A DNA stretch of 64,000 nt. It comes from Alphaproteobacteria bacterium. Lineage in GTDB: Bacteria; Pseudomonadota; Alphaproteobacteria; Puniceispirillales; Puniceispirillaceae. The notes under the pieces were generated by a model. That model did no database searches. It was given only the letters and a program-made list of their open reading frames with translations, and was not told where the DNA came from. The stretch covers positions 124,001-188,000 of the forward strand of contig JADHLI010000001.1 in the NCBI GenBank assembly GCA_016780775.1, in the 5' to 3' direction. The position numbers and the translations under genes were made by a program. Shown in pieces: positions 38,566 to 45,690 of this stretch; within the stretch, counting starts at the first letter, position 1, and the number at the start of each line of letters is the position of its first letter.

Positions 38566-38886
38566 ATGGCAAGCCTTACGGTAATTTATTGGCGGGATAT
38601 CCCGGCACAAGTGGTTGCGGAAACGGGGCGAGGACGAAACCGGGAGCAGGCGAAGGTTGAGCTGCATCGCCGCTTTGCACTTGCTATTGATGAAGCTGCG
38701 ATGCGTGATGGCGCAGATAGCACAGATGATTATTTGGCTGATTGGCGGCGCGCCCCATCACAGGACTGCTCAGATGATTTGCAAGCCGAAGCAGAAGCTA
38801 AAGCTAGCGCTATTGAAGCAGAAGTTGACAGCGCCGCGTTAGCTGCGCTTGTCGCTGCTGGTGGACATAATCCATCACAAGACTAA
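38566..38886 (+). CDS. Virulence-factor family small protein (PF13769-type)
   Basis: A 106-residue protein with SLTVIYWRDIPAQVVAE at the N-terminus, RNREQAKVELHRRFALAIDEAAMRDG in the middle and DYLADWRR, the pattern of a family annotated only as virulence factor. That name has no known mechanistic basis. Its constant neighbours are the corrinoid protein and the methyl-THF methyltransferase, so a role in the cobalamin methyltransferase system is the reasonable inference. The C-terminus is acidic and Ala-rich. It starts 53 bases after the corrinoid gene. Confidence 0.85.
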   Translation: MASLTVIYWRDIPAQVVAETGRGRNREQAKVELHRRFALAIDEAAMRDGADSTDDYLADWRRAPSQDCSDDLQAEAEAKASAIEAEVDSAALAALVAAGGHNPSQD

Positions 38887-38952
38887 CTCTCCAATGTCGT
38901 GTTCGGACAGATGAGGGGCGATAGCTGGCGATCTCCTTACGCTACATCCGTT

Positions 38953-39064
38953 CAGAGTAAAATTTCCAGAGTAAATTACCCAGAGTGAATTTTCCAAAGT
39001 GAATTTTCCAAAGTGAGTTTACCAAAGTGGGTTTACCAGAGTGCGTTTACCAGAGTGAATTTTA
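38953..39064. repeat. Array of eight 14-bp tandem repeats inside the corrinoid cluster
   Basis: Eight contiguous copies of consensus CARAGTGAATTTWC start at 38953, 38967, 38981, 38995, 39009, 39023, 39037 and 39051, with no spacers. Copies 3-4 and 5-6 are most alike, suggesting stepwise expansion. It occupies most of the 211-base gap before the MetF-like gene and ends 34 bases before its ATG. It is AT-rich and contains no CRISPR-like spacer structure. Confidence 0.97.
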
Positions 39065-39097
39065 TAGGCTGGCAGTGTTAAAGGAAGCAAGCATAAG

Positions 39098-39997
39098 ATG
39101 AGCGTAACCATAGAAGATATTGCTAGGTCAGCTGCAAATTGGTCGATTGAAGTAACGCCTGCAGGTGCCACAAAAATCGATAGTTTTGCCGATTCGCTGG
39201 CAGAAGGTACGACGGTTAATGTCACGTTTCTGCCGGGATCTGACCCTCTCGATACGATTGCAATATCCAAACGGCTAGCAGATGAGGGGATGAATGCGGT
39301 ACCGCATATCGCTGCACGCTCGCTGCAAGATAGCGCCCAGCTTGATGATCTATTAAAGCGGATGACAGCCGAAGCCAATGTCCGCGAAGTGCTGGTGATT
39401 GGCGGCGGTGTAGATAAGCCAGTGGGCGAATTTGACAGCACGATGCAGGTGCTAAATACCGGCCTGATTCAGAAATATGGAATTACTACTATTGGCGTTT
39501 CAGGCCATCCGGAAGGCAGCCCCGACATCAGTGATGAGCAGCTAGCAGTAGCAATAGAGCAGAAAAATGAATTTGCCCGTAAAGAAGGGATATCGCTCTA
39601 TATGGAAACACAATTCTGCTTTGATGCAAATGCCGTGCTGGCATGGGAGAAAAGCATCAGACAAGCTGGCAGCCAGCTTCCCATCCGTATTGGTATCCCT
39701 GGCCCTGCGACCATCAAGACCTTATTCCGGTTTGCCCAGATATCTGGTATTGGCCCATCTATGCGCTTTATTGCCAAGCAGGCACGTAATGTTGCCAAGC
39801 TGATGACAGTGCAATCGCCGCATGAGCTGCTCGCAGGCCTATCTGCTGGCATGGCAGCGGATAAGGATTGCTTGTTGCAGCATTTTCACTATTACCCCTT
39901 TGGCGGGTTTGCCAAAACTGCTGCTTATGCGCATGCGGTAGAGCAGGGAAATATTAAATTACTACCAAAGGGCGGTTTTGAGGTGGCGGCCGAGTAG
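39098..39997 (+). CDS. Methylenetetrahydrofolate reductase family protein
   Basis: A 299-residue MetF-like TIM-barrel flavoprotein reducing 5,10-methylene-THF to 5-methyl-THF, or the reverse in catabolism. Visible are SIEVTPAGATKIDSF, VTFLPGSDPLDTI, AIRHIAARS-like VPHIAARSL, VLVIGGGVDKPVGEF, GVSGHPEGSPDI and ETQFCFDANAVL. These match the short alphaproteobacterial MetF-like group linked to corrinoid proteins and not canonical E. coli MetF. It supplies the methyl-THF used by the next gene. The ATG is preceded by AAGGAAG. Confidence 0.92.
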   Translation: MSVTIEDIARSAANWSIEVTPAGATKIDSFADSLAEGTTVNVTFLPGSDPLDTIAISKRLADEGMNAVPHIAARSLQDSAQLDDLLKRMTAEANVREVLVIGGGVDKPVGEFDSTMQVLNTGLIQKYGITTIGVSGHPEGSPDISDEQLAVAIEQKNEFARKEGISLYMETQFCFDANAVLAWEKSIRQAGSQLPIRIGIPGPATIKTLFRFAQISGIGPSMRFIAKQARNVAKLMTVQSPHELLAGLSAGMAADKDCLLQHFHYYPFGGFAKTAAYAHAVEQGNIKLLPKGGFEVAAE

Positions 39998-40062
39998 CCG
40001 TTCTATCGGTGATTTTTCCAGCCCCTCAGGAAATGTTTAAACAATAGATAAAGGCCAGGTAT

Positions 40063-40965
40063 ATGACAAACACTATTGTATCTTCACACAGTAAAGAGAT
40101 TACCATCGGTTTTGAATCGCCATTTTGTGTTATCGGTGAGCGTATTAACCCGACGGGAAGAAAATTGCTGGCCGCTGAAATGGCAGAAGGAGATTATAGC
40201 CGTGTAATCGCTGATGCGGTGGCACAGGTCGAAGCGGGTGCAACTATGCTAGATGTTAATGCTGGTATCCCGATGGCTGATGAGCCGGCCATATTGGCTG
40301 AATCTATTAAGCTAGTTCAATCGGTGGTGGATGTGCCGTTGGCCATTGACAGCTCTATCGTGGCTGCATTGGAAGCAGGTTTGTCTGTTTATCAGGGTAA
40401 AGCGCTGGTCAATTCAGTGACTGGCGAGGAAGAAAGGTTAGAGGTTGTCCTGCCACTAGTGAAAAAATATGGTGCAGCGGTTGTAGCTATCTCAAATGAC
40501 GAAACAGGTATTTCAGAAGATGCCAATGTCCGCTTTAATGTTGCCAAGAAGATTGTTGAACGGGCCGCTGATTTTGGCATTCCGCGTGAAGATGTCGTGG
40601 TTGACCCATTGATCATGCCGGTTGGCGCCATTAACATGGCGGGGCGCACTGCGCTTGATTTAATCAACCGTTTGCGCACTGAGCTAAAAGTAAATACCAC
40701 TTGCGGAGCTTCTAACATTTCTTTTGGTTTGCCAAACCGACATGGCATGAATGCAGCGTTTTTATCGATGGCGGCGGGTGCGGGAATGACCTCTGCTATT
40801 ATGAACCCCCTTCATAGCGAAGAAATGACTGCTATTATGGGCGCAAATGTCATGAACGGCGTTGACCCAGAATGCCGGAAATGGATATCTAAATTCAGAG
40901 AAGTTCCTGCAGAAGGGAGTGGCCAGCGCGAGCGTAGACAGACCAGAAGACGCGCTAGAGCCTAA
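40063..40965 (+). CDS. Methyltetrahydrofolate:corrinoid methyltransferase (pterin-binding domain)
   Basis: A 300-residue pterin-binding TIM barrel like the folate domain of MetH, moving methyl from 5-methyl-THF to the corrinoid protein. Motifs are IGERINPTGRKLL, MLDVNAGIPMADE, LAIDSSIVAALEAG, NSVTGEEERLEVVLPL, VVDPLIMPVGA and GASNISFGLPNRHGMNAAF. A basic Arg-rich tail closes the protein (residues 286-300, RERRQTRRRARA). It lies 65 bases after the MetF-like gene and 29 bases before the reactivator. Confidence 0.94.
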   Translation: MTNTIVSSHSKEITIGFESPFCVIGERINPTGRKLLAAEMAEGDYSRVIADAVAQVEAGATMLDVNAGIPMADEPAILAESIKLVQSVVDVPLAIDSSIVAALEAGLSVYQGKALVNSVTGEEERLEVVLPLVKKYGAAVVAISNDETGISEDANVRFNVAKKIVERAADFGIPREDVVVDPLIMPVGAINMAGRTALDLINRLRTELKVNTTCGASNISFGLPNRHGMNAAFLSMAAGAGMTSAIMNPLHSEEMTAIMGANVMNGVDPECRKWISKFREVPAEGSGQRERRQTRRRARA

Positions 40966-40994
40966 GAAAAAACTAAGTAGGAGTTGGTAATCTT

Positions 40995-43037
40995 ATGTCA
41001 GAGGAGAAGGGCGCATCTGCCACGGCAGAGGTAAAAATTGTTTTTACCCCCTCCGGTCGGCAAGGGCAGGTCGCTAAAGGCACAAACCTGCTGCAAGCTG
41101 CACGTCAGCTAGGCGTGGATATTGATTCTGTCTGCGGCGGGCGTGCCATGTGTGGACGTTGCCAAATTGACGTTGGCGAAGGACAATTTGCCAAGCATGG
41201 GCTTATCTCCTCATCCGCTTCTTTATCTGAACCTTCTGCATCAGAGGCACGCTATGCCGAAAAACGCAGCTTGCCTGACGGGCGACGTCTTGCGTGTCAG
41301 TGCAAGATTGAGGCGGATTTGGTGGTGGATGTACCTGCGACCAGTCAGGTGCATAACCAACTCGTTCGCAAAGCTGCTGATAACCGGGTTATAGCGCTAA
41401 ATCCGCCTGTCCGGCTATGTTTCATCGATGTGCGTGAGCCAGATATGCATGAGCCTTCAGGGGATTTGCGCCGCGTTATTGAAGCTTTGCAAAACCAGTG
41501 GCCAGACAGGGTATCAGGGGAGGTGTCCTGCGGTGTGCATGTATTGCGCGCGCTACAGCAATGCCTTCGCAAAGGCAAGTGGCAGGTTACCGTAGCTTTA
41601 CGTGGTGGCAATCAGATTATTGCTATTTGGCCAGGTCTTAAGACACAGATTTTAGGGGCGGCAATCGATATTGGTTCCACCACAATTTCTGCGCAATTAT
41701 GCGATATGAATACAGGTGATGTCCTCGCCGCCACTGGCATTATGAACCCGCAAATCCGCTTTGGTGAAGATTTGATGAGCCGCGTATCTTATGGCCTGAT
41801 GAATGAGGGCGGCGCAGACGAGATGACCAAAGCGGTGCGCGAAGGCTTACAGCAACTCATCAAAGGCGGTGCAGAGCAGGCCGGCATGACGCCAGAAGAT
41901 GTGTTGGAAATAGTGCTGGTTGGTAATCCTGTCATGCATCATTTGGTACTGGGGATTGACCCGATTGAGCTTGGTGGTGCGCCTTTTGCCCTAACGGTTG
42001 ATACGGCTGTTGAAATGCGTGCTTCTGAGCTTGGCCTTAATTTGCACCCCGGTAGCATGGTTTATGTTCTGCCTTGTATTGCTGGCCATGTTGGGGCAGA
42101 TGCCGCTGGCGTTGTCCTAGCCGAGGCCCCGCAGACCCGTGATGATATTAGCCTTTTGATAGATGTTGGCACGAATGCTGAGATTGTGCTGGGCAATAAA
42201 GAACGTTTGCTGGCAGCTTCCTCACCGACTGGTCCTGCATTTGAAGGCGCGCAGATCAGTGCTGGACAGCGTGCAGCACCAGGCGCAATTGAGCGGTTGC
42301 GAATTGACCCAGAAACGCTAGAGCCGCGCTATTCAGTTATTGGCAGTGATATCTGGTCTGATGAAGCAGGGTTTGATGAGGCAGTCGTCAATACCGGGAT
42401 TACAGGCATTTGCGGGTCTGGCATTATCGAAGCTTTGGGCGAGATGTATTTGTCTGGCATTATCACAGCAGAAGGGGTGATAGATGGCAGCCTTGCCAGC
42501 CGCACTGACCGCATTAAAGAAGATGGTCGAACTTTTAAATATCAAATAACTGACACCGTTAGCATCCTGCAAAATGATGTTCGTGCTATCCAACTAGCCA
42601 AGGCAGCTTTGCATGCAGGGTTCCGTTTGCTGATGGATAAAATGGCGCTGGAGCGTGTTGACCGTGTGATTTTAGCAGGCGCATTTGGCTCTTATATCGA
42701 TCCAAAATATGCGATGGTTTTAGGAATGGTGCCAGATTGTCCGCTCGATAAGGTTATTGCCGCTGGTAATTCAGCAGGAGCAGGGGCCAGAATGGCTTTG
42801 TTAAATATTGACCAGCGCCAGACGATTGAGGCTACGGTACGCCAAATCGAGAAAATTGAAACAGCTGTTGAGGCAGATTTTCAAAATCATTTTGTTCGCG
42901 CAATGGCCTTTCCGCATAAGACAGACCCCTATCCTTGCCTCAGTGCAGCTGTGATGCTGCCGCCACGTGATTTAAGCGATAATGTGGCATCAGACGATAA
43001 TCCCGGGCGTCGACGTGGTGGACGCAGAAGGGGTTAG
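40995..43037 (+). CDS. RamA-like ASKHA-domain corrinoid activation protein
   Basis: A 680-residue reactivator of oxidised cob(II)alamin. An N-terminal 2Fe-2S ferredoxin domain carries C47, C53, C56 and a Cys at 101 (CGGRAMCGRC ... LACQC). A linker leads to the ASKHA ATPase fold with GAAIDIGSTTISAQL near residue 222, LLIDVGTNAEIVLG, GICGSGIIEALGEM and ILAGAFGSYIDP. Relatives use ATP and a low-potential electron to restore Co(I). It ends in an Arg/Gly tail (GRRRGGRRRG). This function replaces the flavodoxin/SAM reactivation domain of full-length MetH. Confidence 0.93.
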   Translation: MSEEKGASATAEVKIVFTPSGRQGQVAKGTNLLQAARQLGVDIDSVCGGRAMCGRCQIDVGEGQFAKHGLISSSASLSEPSASEARYAEKRSLPDGRRLACQCKIEADLVVDVPATSQVHNQLVRKAADNRVIALNPPVRLCFIDVREPDMHEPSGDLRRVIEALQNQWPDRVSGEVSCGVHVLRALQQCLRKGKWQVTVALRGGNQIIAIWPGLKTQILGAAIDIGSTTISAQLCDMNTGDVLAATGIMNPQIRFGEDLMSRVSYGLMNEGGADEMTKAVREGLQQLIKGGAEQAGMTPEDVLEIVLVGNPVMHHLVLGIDPIELGGAPFALTVDTAVEMRASELGLNLHPGSMVYVLPCIAGHVGADAAGVVLAEAPQTRDDISLLIDVGTNAEIVLGNKERLLAASSPTGPAFEGAQISAGQRAAPGAIERLRIDPETLEPRYSVIGSDIWSDEAGFDEAVVNTGITGICGSGIIEALGEMYLSGIITAEGVIDGSLASRTDRIKEDGRTFKYQITDTVSILQNDVRAIQLAKAALHAGFRLLMDKMALERVDRVILAGAFGSYIDPKYAMVLGMVPDCPLDKVIAAGNSAGAGARMALLNIDQRQTIEATVRQIEKIETAVEADFQNHFVRAMAFPHKTDPYPCLSAAVMLPPRDLSDNVASDDNPGRRRGGRRRG

Positions 43038-43040
43038 CCT

Positions 43041-43169
43041 TTAGTCCTGCTTGGATTTCTTTTCGATATTTTTAGCCTTTAGCCAGCTATGTAAGCTGGC
43101 TGCAATCACAAAAAGCGCGGTAGCTGCATAACTTGCAAAAATATAAAATTCATAGCTTTGCACGGTCAT
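43041..43169 (-). CDS. ccmD: Heme exporter protein CcmD-like
   Basis: A 42-residue frame, ATG at 43169 to TAA at 43041-43043. One membrane helix spans about residues 8-27 (YIFASYAATALFVIAASLHS), followed by a Lys-rich cytosolic tail ending KKSKQD. This matches CcmD, the small adaptor that binds the CcmABC heme transporter and CcmE. The ATG overlaps the ccmC stop by four bases (ATGA), a typical translational coupling. It converges on the corrinoid reactivator gene with only 3 bases between stops. Confidence 0.85.
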   Translation of the reverse strand: MTVQSYEFYIFASYAATALFVIAASLHSWLKAKNIEKKSKQD

Positions 43170-43939
43170 GGCGCTAACTTCCTGTTTTGTTCTTCGCTTG
43201 GCTTTAGGTGGGCGCGTTTACTTTGATGCAGACGCGCTTCTAGTCTGCGCTCCGCTAGTATCCATCCCATGCGGTGCAACACAATCCAGATAAAAAAGGC
43301 CTGAAACCCTGCAAACATGACCATTAAGGGCCAGAGCATAGAACTATCAATCGCAACCCCGCCAGATCGCAGAATACTAGCTGGCTGATGCAGGGTATGC
43401 CACCAATCAACAGAAAATTTTACAATCGGTAAATTAACGCAGCCTACCAGTGCCAAAATGGCTGCCATCCGTGCGCCACGCTCGCGCCGCTCAAACCCGT
43501 TTGCCAATGCAATATAACCAATAAAGAAAAAGAACAGCACGAGCATAGAAGTAAGCCGCGCATCCCATACCCACCATGTTCCCCAAATCGGATAACCCCA
43601 CAGACTGCCGGTCACTAAGGTTATACCCGCAAACCCTGCCCCAATAGGCGCGATAGCCCGCGCCGCAATATCGCCTAATGGATGCCGCCAAACTAGATAA
43701 AATAGGGCGCAGATACCAAGCCCCAGATAGCTAGACAGGCCTATCCAAGCAGCAGGTACATGCACATACATAATGCGCACTGCCTCGCCTTGCTGATAAT
43801 CTGCAGGGGAAGCAAATAAAGATAAAAATAGTCCATACGCAAAACACATTACCGCTAGCGCCAAGCAAAAGGGGCGCAACGGCTTTGCTATCGCTTGAAA
43901 GCGCGTTGGATTCGCCATGAAATCAAAAAAGCCTGCCAT
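43166..43939 (-). CDS. ccmC: Heme exporter protein CcmC
   Basis: A 257-residue membrane protein of the cytochrome c maturation system I, which binds heme and loads it onto CcmE. It has six helices, the tryptophan-rich periplasmic motif WGTWWVWDARLTS, and conserved His in YVHVPAAW and in VDWWHTLHQP. The C-terminus FIWIVLHRMGWILAERRLE is normal. It follows ccmB after 68 bases containing a short repeat. Confidence 0.95.
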   Translation of the reverse strand: MAGFFDFMANPTRFQAIAKPLRPFCLALAVMCFAYGLFLSLFASPADYQQGEAVRIMYVHVPAAWIGLSSYLGLGICALFYLVWRHPLGDIAARAIAPIGAGFAGITLVTGSLWGYPIWGTWWVWDARLTSMLVLFFFFIGYIALANGFERRERGARMAAILALVGCVNLPIVKFSVDWWHTLHQPASILRSGGVAIDSSMLWPLMVMFAGFQAFFIWIVLHRMGWILAERRLEARLHQSKRAHLKPSEEQNRKLAP

Positions 43940-43956
43940 TATCCTTATCTATCATT

Positions 43957-43992
43957 ATCCTCATTTTATTGGGGCATCATCCTCATTTTATT
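43957..43992. repeat. 22-bp-period direct repeat between ccmB and ccmC
   Basis: ATCCTCATTTTATT occurs at 43957-43970 and 43979-43992 in the short ccmB-ccmC gap. Confidence 0.85.
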
Positions 43993-44007
43993 AGGGAAGC
44001 TGTTCGG

Positions 44008-44679
44008 CTACCCATCTTCTAAAGCAGAGCGCAGACCAGCAACACTGGCAACAGGGCTTACCACAAGAAGGAAAAGCACTAAAGCACTTAATAGGCTGAA
44101 ATGTGCAGATGGGCTTTGAGCTTGCAATACGCTCTGCGCTGCCATCACGCCAAAAACCACGATAGGGATTGCCAGTGGCAGCACCAAGAGCGCAACCAGC
44201 ATTGCGGTGCGCCGTGCTCCCAAAGTTAGCGCACTCGCAATAGCGCCTAATAGCATCAATGCTGCCAGACCTAGCGCAAGGCTGGTAATAAGCGGCAAAG
44301 CCAACATCCAAGGCAGATTAAAAAATAGCATCAAAAGCGGGGTAATCGCTAGAAGAGGTAGCAGTGCAAATAAATACCAGCTCGCAATTTTTGCGAGCAC
44401 ATAAGCATGGAGCGCATGCGGGCTAAGACAGATTTGCTCTAACCAGCCGCCGCGATAATCATCAGCAAATAATCGGTCAAATGAAGGTAGCGCACTCAGG
44501 AGCGCGGCAATCCAGATAATCGAAACCCCAAGGCTTTTCAGCAGTTCAGGTGATGGCCCTACTGCGAGCGGGAATAAAGTAGCTACCATCACAAAAAAAG
44601 CAGCTTGGGTTAGATGGTCGCCTAGCCTTGCAAGGCTCAAGCGATATTCCCGCATCAGGAAATGGAAAAACCCGTTCAT
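44008..44679 (-). CDS. ccmB: Heme exporter protein CcmB
   Basis: A 223-residue permease of the CcmAB ABC module with six membrane helices. Family features are REYRLSLARLGDHLTQAAFF at the N-terminus, FDRLFADDYRGGWLEQICLSPH, and LTLGARRTAMLVALLVLPLAIPIVVFG. Its start overlaps the ccmA stop by four bases (ATGA). It works with CcmA, CcmC and CcmD to release heme-bound CcmE for cytochrome c maturation; the cytochrome oxidase in this window needs cytochrome c as electron donor. Confidence 0.95.
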   Translation of the reverse strand: MNGFFHFLMREYRLSLARLGDHLTQAAFFVMVATLFPLAVGPSPELLKSLGVSIIWIAALLSALPSFDRLFADDYRGGWLEQICLSPHALHAYVLAKIASWYLFALLPLLAITPLLMLFFNLPWMLALPLITSLALGLAALMLLGAIASALTLGARRTAMLVALLVLPLAIPIVVFGVMAAQSVLQAQSPSAHFSLLSALVLFLLVVSPVASVAGLRSALEDG

Positions 44680-45350
44680 CGTTCCATTCCAATATTATCT
44701 GTCCCAATATTTTCTGGCCCACCAATTTCAAATGTCGTGTGCGGCAGGCTTTCCGCCAACGCAATATGGCTAGCCATCAGCACATAGCCCCCTTTTGCCT
44801 GATGGGCAGCCAATAATGCCTCAAAGGCAGTGCGGCCATCTGCGTCCAACCCGCTATTTGGCTCATCTAGTAGCCAGAGCGCGGACGGCCCTAAATTAAA
44901 GTGCAAATTGCTTAAAGCAAGCCTTTGGCGTTGGCCTGTAGAAAGCAGGCGCGCTTCAATATCAAGGAAGCTGGTCAGGCCAAAAATATCCCTCTCCAGA
45001 ACTGGGCTTAAATCTTTGCCAGAGCCGACCGGGCCAGCCCCAACCAAGCCCGCCATTATTTGCAGGTTTTGGCGCGCGGTGAATTCCCCGTTCAGCCCGT
45101 CATTACTGCCATACCAACTCGCTTGTAGCGGGCATTCAGTATCTTGCAAGTCAAGTGGCGCACCGTTCAGGAGGACATGGCCTTCTTCTAGGGGCAGGAA
45201 ACCAGCTACCGCGCGAAGCAGGCTAGATTTCCCGCATCCGTTAGGCCCGCGCAATACCGCCACTTCCCCTGCTTTTATCTGCAGGTTGATATCCTCATAC
45301 AGCCATCTTGAGCCGCGTTTGAGTGCAATTGCGCGTAATTCGATTGTCAT
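44676..45350 (-). CDS. ccmA: Heme exporter ATP-binding protein CcmA
   Basis: A 224-residue ABC ATPase. Walker A is GPNGCGKSS (residues 35-43), signature LSTGQRQRLAL, Walker B LWLLDEPNSGLD, and switch His in MASHIALAE. Energises release of heme-loaded CcmE. The last 16 residues include ENIGTDNIGM, encoded by a 15-bp tandem duplication, so the tail length has probably grown recently without affecting the ATPase core. First gene of ccmABCD, divergent from the aconitase gene. Confidence 0.95.
   Translation of the reverse strand: MTIELRAIALKRGSRWLYEDINLQIKAGEVAVLRGPNGCGKSSLLRAVAGFLPLEEGHVLLNGAPLDLQDTECPLQASWYGSNDGLNGEFTARQNLQIMAGLVGAGPVGSGKDLSPVLERDIFGLTSFLDIEARLLSTGQRQRLALSNLHFNLGPSALWLLDEPNSGLDADGRTAFEALLAAHQAKGGYVLMASHIALAESLPHTTFEIGGPENIGTDNIGMER
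44689..44718. repeat. 15-bp tandem pair within the 3' end of ccmA
   Basis: CCAATATTATCTGTC (44689-44703) is followed by CCAATATTTTCTGGC (44704-44718), encoding a duplicated five-residue unit (NIGTD/NIGME-like) at the CcmA C-terminus. In frame, so harmless to reading. Confidence 0.9.
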
Positions 45351-45690
45351 GCCCCATATTTAAGGTGCAATGCCCGGCCGGTCTAGTTTTTTTCGGTAAC
45401 CGAGGGGTAAAACCGTTAGCGCATAGAATCTGGTCATTAACCATTTTGAGCAAGGCCATTATGGCTGTTTCAATAATGTGGAAAGGGTGCGCTCCGGGTC
45501 TGGAAGTTTGCCGCGCATTTTGCTATGCTAGTGCTGACCGTTTGCAGGCGCTCCTCTTGCGGCCAATTTCGACATTTTCGTGTTTTAATTTGTTGGTGCA
45601 GAGTTAAACGCGCTTCGCTGGCTAGTTTTTATGCTGGGCATGACGACAGCGCGCGCCGCAAAATAAAGGGCAAATCTAAAGGGGGAAGAC
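45351..45690. other. Gene-free divergent region between ccmA and acnB
   Basis: 340 bases with no convincing coding frame, tRNA or known RNA. A GC-rich stretch at 45478-45565 was checked for a resemblance to the SRP RNA core and does not contain it. The region must contain promoters in both directions, but no clear hexamer pair was found. A strong ribosome-binding site, AAAGGGGGAAG, lies just before the acnB GTG. Confidence 0.6.

Noticed and set aside
38953..39064. Repeat array as a CRISPR
   Set aside because: Units are 14 bp and directly adjacent, with no spacers, and there are no cas genes nearby.
45478..45565. Possible small structured RNA (SRP RNA-like) before acnB
   Set aside because: GGGTCTGGAAG recalls part of the SRP core, but the required GGTCAGGTCCGGAAGGAAGC pattern and flanking helix are missing.
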